Source: Promethearchaeota archaeon (GTDB lineage Archaea; Asgardarchaeota; Lokiarchaeia; Sigyniarchaeales; SOKP01). From it: 15,075 nucleotides of DNA. A program made the translations under genes and the position numbers. The notes under the pieces are model-generated. The model made no database searches and was not told where the DNA came from. It saw only the letters and a list, made by a program, of their open reading frames with translations. Of this stretch, positions 7,776-12,450 are shown piece by piece; the stretch's first letter is position 1; every line of letters begins with the position of its first letter. The DNA lies in NCBI GenBank assembly GCA_030615145.1, contig JAUWZT010000055.1, forward strand, positions 1 to 15,075. The letters run 5' to 3'.

Positions 7776-8153
7776 TCAAATCCTTGCTAAATCTTTATAT
7801 AAATCGGGTAAACGTTTCATAAATTTTCCATCTTGTACCTGATCGAGTATTTCTGCTGCTATCGTTTTTAAAATTTCTCGATATTTGTTTGGTTTTTCAT
7901 CTCTACGCAATAACAACGCAACTACGTAATTCTCCACGCTAATATAGTCATCTCCTACGCCAGAAAAGAAAGAAACCACTTTGTTGTTCTTTAAGCTAAT
8001 CGATGCGAAACCTGGCTTCAAGCTCTGATACCGGTGAGAGGAATACACCTGCGTGAGCAAATTATTTGTGATTTTCAGGTTTTCAGGGTAAAAACCTTCA
8101 TTTATTGGTCCAATTTCATTGTCCCAGCGAATAATTAGAATACCTACAGGCAC
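7776..8153 (-). CDS. small longin/roadblock-like protein
   Basis: A 125-residue soluble protein. It opens with a beta-strand and turn, VGILIIRWDNEIGPINEGFYP (3-23), where D11 and GP at 15-16 resemble the strand-turn of longin-like domains in eukaryotic trafficking proteins, which often carry a D/E-x-x-GP turn. Further strands follow (PGFASISLKNNKVVSFFSG, 47-65), then YISVENYVVALLLRRDE and a long C-terminal helix (EILKTIAAEILDQV). This beta-alpha-beta layout at about 120 residues fits a longin or roadblock domain, both common in Asgard genomes as small single-domain proteins near small GTPases; no GTPase is seen in this window. The start is a GTG chosen because GGAGGAG lies seven bases ahead. 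The fold call is by eye and uncertain; the gene itself is clear. Confidence 0.75.
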   Translation of the reverse strand: MPVGILIIRWDNEIGPINEGFYPENLKITNNLLTQVYSSHRYQSLKPGFASISLKNNKVVSFFSGVGDDYISVENYVVALLLRRDEKPNKYREILKTIAAEILDQVQDGKFMKRLPDLYKDLARI

Positions 8154-8160
8154 TTTATAA

Positions 8161-8167
8161 CTCCTCC
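8161..8167 (-). promoter_or_regulatory. strong Shine-Dalgarno GGAGGAG before a GTG start
   Basis: On the minus strand GGAGGAG is followed by TTATAAA and GTG at 8153. It is the best ribosome-binding site in the window and fixes the GTG start of the longin-like gene. Confidence 0.75.
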
Positions 8168-8232
8168 GTCAAGCTCCTTTAAGATTTTTAATTTTTGAAA
8201 TTTAATTTAGGTAAATTTACATATTTTCTTAA

Positions 8233-8264
8233 TAACTAATATAACTAATAACTAATTAACTAAA
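8233..8264. repeat. four near-tandem TAACTAAT octamers
   Basis: Copies begin at 8233, 8242, 8249 and 8257, so spacing is 9, 7 and 8 bases; the last copy ends AAA. Position between divergent genes suggests an operator array, but the DNA here is very AT-rich and simple-sequence origin is possible. Confidence 0.4.
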
Positions 8265-8335
8265 TAATTAAAAATTATGTTTATAAAATTTTATATTTAG
8301 TATTTTATTTTTTTTTTCCAGATTTTTTTCATTCT

Positions 8336-8360
8336 ACTTATGTTGTAGATACAACTAAGT
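8336..8360. promoter_or_regulatory. imperfect inverted repeat, candidate operator
   Basis: ACTTATGTTGT (8336-8346) and ACAACTAAGT (8351-8360) pair over ten bases with one bulged T around the centre AGAT. TTTTATAA follows directly, so a regulator dimer bound here could cover a TATA box. Confidence 0.35.
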
Positions 8361-8545
8361 TTTATAAGATAATAATATTTAGATACGTTCTTTAGAAATC
8401 AGAAAAAATAGATATATGGAACTAATATTAATCTATATAAAAATTAGGAATCCGTAGAGAAAGAACAAAACAAATATAAGTGATATTTTTCTTTATTTTT
8501 AGTAAAAGATTCAAATTTATAAAATTGTAATATAGGCAAACGATA

Positions 8546-9118
8546 ATGGGCATGTTCGATACGATTAAGTTTCCGAGACCAATTGCGTGTGCCACTTGTG
8601 GAAAACTACACGAAGACGCGCAAACTAAACAGTTTGAAAAGATGATGACTAATTACTTTGTGGGAGATATCGTTCCAACAACCGTGATTCATGGCGTCGT
8701 TGAAGAGAACCTCATCTGCGATCACGATTCCGATGGAGAGAAGTATTCCTTCGATCAAAAGGTTTATCTTGTAATTTGGCATGGCATATTAATTGATGTT
8801 GCAAGTTCCGTCGAAGACGCAAGAAAAAAATTAGATTCGTTTGGATTCGGCGACTTGTTCTTTTTATATCAATCGTTATACAAGGAACGAAACGATTTTC
8901 AAGCAAAATACAGTCGGCTCAGGCATTGGATCGAGAGTTATCGCGAGTTTCAACAATTATCAAAAGAAGAACAACAAAGAATTAAGTCCGAGGATCGTAA
9001 ATTTATGGATTTCGCTTACTTCAATTTACTTCCCCACTTGAATAAAGAAGATCCGCTTCTCTCGTTTTTAGAAGAATTAGACGGCTTAGACCTTTCTGAC
9101 AAGACATTGCTCTTTTAG
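8546..9118 (+). CDS. MGMFDTI-type protein with CXXC, putative zinc-binding, function unknown
   Basis: A 190-residue soluble protein beginning MGMFDTIKFPRPIACATCGK. The N-terminal third carries C15-x-x-C18 and a later C58 in LICDHD with H60 nearby, so a Zn-ribbon-like site is possible. QTKQFEKMMTNYFVGD (26-41) follows, then a beta-rich segment (VYLVIWHGILIDV) and a charged helical second half (YKERNDFQAKYSRLRHWIES) ending in an acidic tail. Short proteins beginning MGxFDTI with a CxxCG and a QTK...Y..GD segment occur, as I recall, in bacteria and phages without assigned function. A 60-base sample inside the gene counts 26 G+C, well above the island that follows at 9232. It stands alone, with no strong Shine-Dalgarno sequence at ATG 8546. 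I do not assign a function. Confidence 0.75.
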   Translation: MGMFDTIKFPRPIACATCGKLHEDAQTKQFEKMMTNYFVGDIVPTTVIHGVVEENLICDHDSDGEKYSFDQKVYLVIWHGILIDVASSVEDARKKLDSFGFGDLFFLYQSLYKERNDFQAKYSRLRHWIESYREFQQLSKEEQQRIKSEDRKFMDFAYFNLLPHLNKEDPLLSFLEELDGLDLSDKTLLF

Positions 9119-9231
9119 AGTTCGAGTTTTTAAAATTGAGCGAGATACACTCTCGGCACAACATTCTCGGAATTCACAAATTCGACGACCCGAACAGGTT
9201 TTACGAGATTAGTCGGCGATAAATAAAGATA

Positions 9232-9726
9232 TTAAATTAAGAGATCAAAACCTAATATATTAAATCCCTTGCTTTCATGTAAAAACTCAAAACCAAAAGA
9301 AGTTAAATATTTTACAATTGGATCGTCTTTTTTTGCTTCAACTACTAAAAGTCGACAACCAATATAATCCTTTATGTAATTACACCTACCTCGTGCAAAT
9401 AAAATCAAGTCTCTTCCTAAATTATAACCTCTATATTCATTATTAATTGCAATTCTTCCTATTAATGCAGCAGGAACTTTTTGAATGCCAAATTTTTTGC
9501 TTTCTGCTAGTCTTAGCATGTAATTGGATAATGTAATAAAACCAACGACTTTTTTAGACTTTATATGATAATAAAGATATATTTTTGAAATAAGATTTTT
9601 TTCATTGAATCTTGCTTTTTCATGCAAAAATTCATTTAATTCATTGTTTTCGCATTGAAATGAACTTAAATCAATTTCATCTTTAAGTTCTATAATAATG
9701 AGGTCTTTTCTTATTGGATCTGACAC
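9232..9726 (-). CDS. TacT-like GNAT acetyltransferase, probable toxin of a type II toxin-antitoxin pair
   Basis: A 164-residue single-domain GNAT. The arrangement matches toxins of the TacT/AtaT group, which acetylate the amino group of aminoacyl-tRNA: an N-terminal LSSFQCENNELNEFLHEKA (20-38), resembling the F-x-C-x-x-x-x-L-x-x-[FW]-L pattern, then VVGFITLSNYML (60-71), GRIAINNEYRGYNLGRDLIL (90-109) and IVKYLTSFGFEFL (137-149). The acetyl-CoA loop reads R99-G-Y-N-L-G104, so the fourth position of [QR]xxGx[GA] is Asn102 rather than Gly, which is unusual and may affect cofactor binding. The start is GTG at 9726. The preceding small gene, 20 bp upstream on the same strand, is in the usual antitoxin position. 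A housekeeping GNAT is possible, but length, motif order and partner favour a toxin. Confidence 0.8.
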   Translation of the reverse strand: MSDPIRKDLIIIELKDEIDLSSFQCENNELNEFLHEKARFNEKNLISKIYLYYHIKSKKVVGFITLSNYMLRLAESKKFGIQKVPAALIGRIAINNEYRGYNLGRDLILFARGRCNYIKDYIGCRLLVVEAKKDDPIVKYLTSFGFEFLHESKGFNILGFDLLI

Positions 9727-9746
9727 TTTTACTCAAAAAATAATTA

Positions 9747-9968
9747 TTATTCTTTATTAAAATCTTGGTTTTTTAACAGCATCTCATTATAGAATTCCAA
9801 AGCTTCTTCAGAAAATTTTTTAGCTTTTTCATTCGGTCCATGATCCATCAATCTGATCAAATTTTCCGATTCTTCACTCGTTAAAGTGATATCTGTAAAT
9901 TCCGAAGTATTGATACAAAAATCAATCATATTCTTCTTTAATGCTTTCTCTTCTGTTTTTTCTACCAT
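9747..9968 (-). CDS. small partner of the GNAT toxin, antitoxin-like (DUF1778 C-terminal resemblance)
   Basis: A 73-residue acidic protein encoded directly before the GNAT gene. Its second half, TDITLTSEESENLIRLMDHGP followed by NEKAKKFSEEALEF, resembles the toxin-binding C-terminus of DUF1778/TacA antitoxins (a short strand, an L-[ST]-x-E-[ED] helix start, then a helix and Pro). The N-terminal part (MVEKTEEKALKKNMIDFCIN) is too short for the ribbon-helix-helix DNA-binding domain those antitoxins normally have. So this is either a neutralising-only antitoxin or a different protein that converged on the position. ATG at 9968 has GGAG six bases ahead (9975-9978). Identity as antitoxin is inferred from order, size and weak similarity. 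Confidence 0.65.
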   Translation of the reverse strand: MVEKTEEKALKKNMIDFCINTSEFTDITLTSEESENLIRLMDHGPNEKAKKFSEEALEFYNEMLLKNQDFNKE

Positions 9969-9974
9969 TTAGAA

Positions 9975-9978
9975 CTCC
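9975..9978 (-). promoter_or_regulatory. Shine-Dalgarno GGAG for the antitoxin-like gene
   Basis: GGAG followed by TTCTAA and ATG at 9968 on the minus strand, spacing six. The antitoxin-like gene thus has a better ribosome site than the toxin's GTG, in keeping with antitoxin excess. Confidence 0.5.
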
Positions 9979-10058
9979 AATATGTATTTTAATAGTTCTA
10001 TATATTAAATAATAATTTTTCTTTATATCTTTATTAGTATTTTTAATTTGAGATCTCT

Positions 10059-10092
10059 TTCCCACTTAAATTTAGAATGTAATAAATGGGAA
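10059..10092. repeat. inverted repeat after the three-gene operon
   Basis: TTCCCACTTA (10059-10068) and TAAATGGGAA (10083-10092) pair over nine of ten positions around a 14-base loop. It begins four bases after the stop of the HEPN-like gene and may be a terminator or 3'-end structure, though no clear T-run follows on the minus strand. GAGATCTC (10050-10057), a perfect palindrome, lies next to it. Confidence 0.4.
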
Positions 10093-10095
10093 GAT

Positions 10096-10443
10096 TTAAA
10101 CTATATCCATAATATCTAATCTTTTTTTGATTCTTTCAAAAGTTTTTAAAAAAGAATCGAGATCGGTTTTTGTATTAAGATAATAATCCGCGTCTGTTCG
10201 AAAAGTTTTCATACTTATCAAATGATTACCTAAAATTGAATCAAGGTCATTAATTGCATCGATTAATTTTGTATGGAAATGCTCAGTATCAATGTGAGAA
10301 AGTTTTTTTATTAATCTAATGTGATGCAATATCCCATAATAGATTCGTCCAATAGCAGTTCTATTTCTTACTTCAAGACTATAATTATTGTCATTAATTA
10401 TGGTCTCCCCTAAAATAATAAATTCTTCTGGGTTCAATATCAT
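10096..10443 (-). CDS. HEPN-like helical protein
   Basis: A 115-residue all-helical protein. EVRNRTAIGRIYYGILHHIRL (24-44) resembles the R-x-A-[IV]-[SG]-R-x-YY-[AG] helix of HEPN proteins, and MKTFRTDADYYLN (78-90) resembles the second signature, R-x-x-ADY. R33 and H40 form an R-x6-H arrangement, as in HEPN ribonucleases, although it lies in the first signature helix and not in the usual later one, so catalysis is uncertain. HEPN proteins act as RNases or structural partners in toxin-antitoxin, CRISPR and abortive-infection systems. The ATG overlaps the TGA of the upstream gene in an ATGA arrangement, so translation is coupled. No nucleotidyltransferase partner is present. It is the last gene of the three-gene operon. 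Confidence 0.75.
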   Translation of the reverse strand: MILNPEEFIILGETIINDNNYSLEVRNRTAIGRIYYGILHHIRLIKKLSHIDTEHFHTKLIDAINDLDSILGNHLISMKTFRTDADYYLNTKTDLDSFLKTFERIKKRLDIMDIV

Positions 10444-11033
10444 CCACTATATATTGATCTAAAAATAAAATATGTTCTTTTAAAAGTAGATATTAATGAA
10501 GGAAATTCTTGTTTGATTAAATCTTCTTGTTCTTCAATAAATTCTTCTAATAAATCTAAAATAAAATCAAAATCATCAATAGGAAATGCAATCTTTATTA
10601 TAATTCTTTTTTTATCAGGATTCTCGATTTCAGTTTTATAATCACAATTTCCATGAATATGATTAAATTTATTTTTAATTAGGAAATGTAGGAAATAACT
10701 TTTTAACCATTGAAAGTAATATGAGAATTCATAATTTTGGATTAAATAATCATTAAAATTTTTAGTTAAGGTCATATATTCAGCAAATTTATCTTCAATG
10801 TAATTTTCCTTAAACTTTATAAAAAGAGATTTAGAATCGTAATTCTCCATAATATAATAAGTATCAAATATATATTCTAATGTCTTTTTATTTTTTGACC
10901 AAAACCTATCTAATTGGATTCCTCTTGATAAATAACGCTCAAAATAGGTTTCAAGAGCGTACATCATCTCTTCAGATCTTAAATAGTACATTCTATTCAA
11001 ATCTGTTTCAATAATATTATAATTGCTAATCAT
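10440..11033 (-). CDS. unknown protein of the HEPN operon, middle gene
   Basis: No family is recognised. From the ATG at 11033 it is 197 residues (a GTG at 11042 would add three). The first two thirds are rich in aromatic residues (MYYLRSEEMMYALETYFERYL, YFQWLKSYFLHFL), mostly helical and without signal peptide or clear membrane segment. Near residue 130 comes HIHGNCDYKTEIENPDKKR followed by a strand-like IIIKIAFPIDD, then a very acidic helix (LLEEFIEEQEDL) and a basic, aromatic end. It overlaps the upstream gene by 8 bp and the downstream HEPN gene by 4 bp, so the three are translated together. G+C is very low (11 of 60 in 10741-10800), unlike the core genes around it. A toxin-antitoxin or defence role would be guesswork from context only. 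Confidence 0.75.
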   Translation of the reverse strand: MISNYNIIETDLNRMYYLRSEEMMYALETYFERYLSRGIQLDRFWSKNKKTLEYIFDTYYIMENYDSKSLFIKFKENYIEDKFAEYMTLTKNFNDYLIQNYEFSYYFQWLKSYFLHFLIKNKFNHIHGNCDYKTEIENPDKKRIIIKIAFPIDDFDFILDLLEEFIEEQEDLIKQEFPSLISTFKRTYFIFRSIYSG

Positions 11034-11448
11034 ATCTAACACTTACATGTCTTTTACTTATTAAACGAGCACGTTCTCTCTTTGTAGCTTCATACTGAAT
11101 TCTTTCACCGTGATAAACAATGAATTTTAGCATTTCAAATATCTCGATTGATTTTTCGCTATTTAATTCACTTGGTACATCAGACATATATTCAATTAAT
11201 TTAAATGTCTTTGATTTTAATTCCTCAAGAAATTTAATGTCTATTTCGTCAATATATTCTTTAACTCTTAATAAAGAATTCCGATAAATATCAGAAAGTT
11301 CAGAAGAAAGAAAAACTAACATCTCGTCTCCAATTTCAATCCCATAATGACATAAATCTATAAAATAATCACCAGCTATCGGATAATCCTCTTTTTTAAT
11401 AAAATAAATAATTTTTCTTGATATATTTTCAATGTATACATCGCTCAT
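11026..11448 (-). CDS. unknown helical protein, first gene of the HEPN operon
   Basis: No family is recognised. A 140-residue soluble protein from the ATG at 11448, starting MSDVYIENISRKIIYFIKKED. It is almost wholly helical, with a hydrophobic-charged pattern (EMLVFLSSELSDIYRNSLLRV, FLEELKSKTFKLIEYM) and a basic C-terminus (KRERARLISKRHVSVRYD) that could bind nucleic acid. A TTG at 11460 and a GTG at 11457 are also in frame, but GGTGGG at 11453-11458 (four bases from the ATG) looks like a Shine-Dalgarno and favours 11448. The next gene's ATG lies 8 bp inside its 3' end. Composition is as AT-rich as the rest of the island. Confidence 0.7.
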   Translation of the reverse strand: MSDVYIENISRKIIYFIKKEDYPIAGDYFIDLCHYGIEIGDEMLVFLSSELSDIYRNSLLRVKEYIDEIDIKFLEELKSKTFKLIEYMSDVPSELNSEKSIEIFEMLKFIVYHGERIQYEATKRERARLISKRHVSVRYD

Positions 11449-11460
11449 ATTTCCCACCAA

Positions 11461-11935
11461 TCTATTTTTTTTAATAATTATTAAAAAGTCATTTTTTTTT
11501 GTTGCATGTCATTATGATTTTGTAGAATTAAAAAAAGTATCTTTTTTTGTCGGTTATAATTTCATACTACGCTATATTTAATCATTGTATGATTGAAGAA
11601 ATATCTAATTAAATAAACAGAATTTAGAATAAAACTCATTTTTTTCGATTTTCTCAATAGTAAGTTGGAGGAAATCCTCTTCTTCAAGTTTAATAATTCG
11701 ATAATCTATTTCTTTTAATCACTTCTTCAATCATCAATGTTGTCTATCTAATTTATAATTTGAATTAATATGTAGATATCTTTCAATTAATATGGAATAA
11801 CAATTAGAAGGCTAATCTCTAAAGTAAAAATTTAAATTAAAACTATAACTTTTCAATATTACACTTAAAACCTAATTGGTTTAATAAAAAACATCTTACT
11901 ATTAGAAAACATCTATTATCGTAGCATAAAATTTT
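11461..11935. other. 475-bp AT-rich stretch without a clear gene
   Basis: Between the operon start and the tRNA there is no intact gene. It must hold the promoter of the minus-strand operon (T-rich part near 11461-11500) and that of the tRNA. On the minus strand 11605-11718 there is a 38-codon open stretch with protein-like composition (containing YRIIKLEEEDFLQLTIEK) but no start codon, possibly a gene remnant. Nothing else is recognisable. Confidence 0.5.
11605..11718 (-). pseudogene. possible remnant of a small gene
   Basis: Open from just after TGA (11719-11721) to TAG (11605-11607), 38 codons, charged and helix-like, with no ATG, GTG or TTG at its head. In a neighbouring frame a short MIEEVIKRN-type start lies just upstream, so a single frameshift would join them. 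Weak evidence. Confidence 0.2.
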
Positions 11936-11959
11936 GGCGGGATTACCGAGTCTGGTCAA

Positions 11960-11994
11960 AGGTCTTATGGTTTAGAAGGGTCAAGACCGATTAT
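11960..11994 (+). other. tRNA-Leu intron 1 (35 nt, D arm, position 21/22)
   Basis: Bulge-helix-bulge: GGTC (11954-11957) pairs with GATT (11989-11992) through two G-U and two Watson-Crick pairs. Three-base bulges AAA (11958-11960) and ATA (11993-11995) flank it, and a 6-bp intron stem GGTCTT (11961-11966) / AAGACC (11983-11988) follows directly. Cutting after the second base of each bulge joins GGTCAA to AGGTG, the expected Leu sequence. The outer exon helix is weak (about two pairs). Confidence 0.75.
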
Positions 11995-12041
11995 AGGTGC
12001 TGGACTTAAGATCCAGTGGCAAAGGCCTTCGGGAGTTCAAA

Positions 12042-12071
12042 ATTGTTGGGGGATTTACCTAACATTGAAAT
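12042..12071 (+). other. tRNA-Leu intron 2 (30 nt, T loop, position 59/60)
   Basis: Bulge-helix-bulge: T stem GGGAG/CTCCC is the exon helix, TTCA (12036-12039) pairs with TGAA (12066-12069), and the bulges are AAA (12040-12042) and ATT (12070-12072). The intron stem TGTTGGG (12044-12050) / CCTAACA (12058-12064) follows after one T-T mismatch. Cutting after the second base of each bulge gives T loop TTCAAAT. Confidence 0.85.
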
Positions 12072-12077
12072 TCTCCC

Positions 12078-12121
12078 TCCCGCCATCTCCTTGAAATCCC
12101 CTTTCCCACCATCTCCTTGAA
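12078..12121 (+). repeat. direct repeat of the tRNA 3' end, 26-bp period
   Basis: TCCCGCCATCTCCTTGAA (12078-12095) recurs as TCCCACCATCTCCTTGAA (12104-12121), with one difference in 18. A third partial copy, CTCCTTGAAC, lies at 12125-12134. The first copy covers the acceptor 3' strand of tRNA-Leu. Confidence 0.7.
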
Positions 12122-12255
12122 CACCTCCTTGAACTAGCCTTACCAATAAGTAAGTTTGCTAAAATCTAGGATTATTGAAAATAGGATAGAATAAAATTAA
12201 TAACAGCATGATTTCTAATTAATTATTATTTTAGTAAAAATCAAATGAGATTAAT

Positions 12256-12450
12256 ATGAAATTAATTGAAATTATTGGTTTAGAAGAAAAGCACGCTCAA
12301 CTTTTAGGAAAAGCAGGTATAAAGGAGATAGAAGATCTTTTGGCTCTTAGTTACTATCAGATTAAACAATTAGCAAGAACAGTAGGCGTGACAGTAAATA
12401 GACTTGATACGTGGCAAGAACACGCCGATCTAATGAGAATTGAGGGGTGA
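12256..12450 (+). CDS. N-terminal half of a DUF4332 helix-hairpin-helix domain (first part of a frameshifted gene)
   Basis: A 64-residue frame starting MKLIEIIGLEEKHAQLLGKA. It contains the first half of a DUF4332-type domain: an I-x-G-[IL]-x-x-x-x-A-x-x-L helix-hairpin-helix (3-22), GIKEIEDLLAL (21-31), then LARTVGVTVNRLDTWQEHADL and the terminal MRIEG. In intact DUF4332 proteins this RIxG is followed by a second similar half, found here in the -1 frame immediately after the stop. The TGA (12448-12450) overlaps the GTG start of the next frame (GTGA). It is therefore probably not a separate protein but the front of the transglutaminase-like protein, read through a slip at GGGG (12444-12447). 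HhH repeats of this sort bind DNA or proteins. No clear Shine-Dalgarno precedes the ATG. Confidence 0.75.
   Translation: MKLIEIIGLEEKHAQLLGKAGIKEIEDLLALSYYQIKQLARTVGVTVNRLDTWQEHADLMRIEG
12442..12450 (+). other. candidate -1 frameshift site GAGGGGTGA
   Basis: Four G (12444-12447) are followed directly by the TGA of the first frame. A tRNA on GGG (12445-12447) can slip back one base onto GGG (12444-12446), and the next codon is then GTG of the second frame, giving ...RIEG-VNPEIAN..., which restores the domain. One missing G in the assembly would look the same. Confidence 0.6.

Larger units (their letters stand above)
8154..8545. promoter_or_regulatory. 392-bp divergent intergenic region with candidate operators
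   Basis: No gene is seen. Besides the Shine-Dalgarno site at its left edge, it holds four near-tandem TAACTAAT-type octamers (8233-8240, 8242-8249, 8249-8256, 8257-8264, the last ending in A), a run of ten T near 8310-8319, and an inverted repeat at 8336-8360. Promoters for both flanking genes should lie here. Confidence 0.45.
11936..12085 (+). tRNA. tRNA-Leu (anticodon TAA) with two introns
   Basis: A class II tRNA of 85 nt after removing two inserts. Acceptor strands GGCGGGA (11936-11942) and TCCCGCC (12078-12084) pair fully, with discriminator A at 12085 and no encoded CCA. The D arm reads ACCGAGTCTGGTCAA before intron 1 and AGGTG after it. The anticodon arm is CTGGA / CTTAAGA / TCCAG (12000-12016) with anticodon TAA at 12007-12009 and an uninterrupted loop. 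The variable arm is TGGCAAAGGCCTTC (12017-12030), with GGC pairing GCC. T stem GGGAG (12031-12035) pairs CTCCC (12073-12077). Intron 1 is 11960-11994 (35 nt, position 21/22) and intron 2 is 12042-12071 (30 nt, position 59/60). Removing both restores the archaeal Leu D loop and a 7-base T loop TTCAAAT. Confidence 0.9.

Noticed and set aside
8233..8264. TAACTAAT repeats as a CRISPR array
   Set aside because: Units are eight bases with no spacers and there are no cas genes.
8712..9041. Frames on both strands overlapping the 8546-9118 gene
   Set aside because: Basic or low-complexity translations with no start signal, within a coherent 190-codon gene.
12000..12016. Canonical intron in the anticodon loop of tRNA-Leu
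   Set aside because: The anticodon arm CTGGA-CTTAAGA-TCCAG is contiguous, so there is no 37/38 intron.
11936..12085. tRNA-Leu as a decayed pseudogene
   Set aside because: All stems pair perfectly after removing the inserts, and both inserts have exact 3-base bulges and 4-bp central helices at the joints, which decay would not produce.
9232..12121. Island as a mobile element bounded by tRNA-derived attachment repeats
   Set aside because: The tRNA 3'-end repeat is on the far side of the tRNA only; no matching copy was seen near 9119-9231, and no integrase or transposase is encoded.
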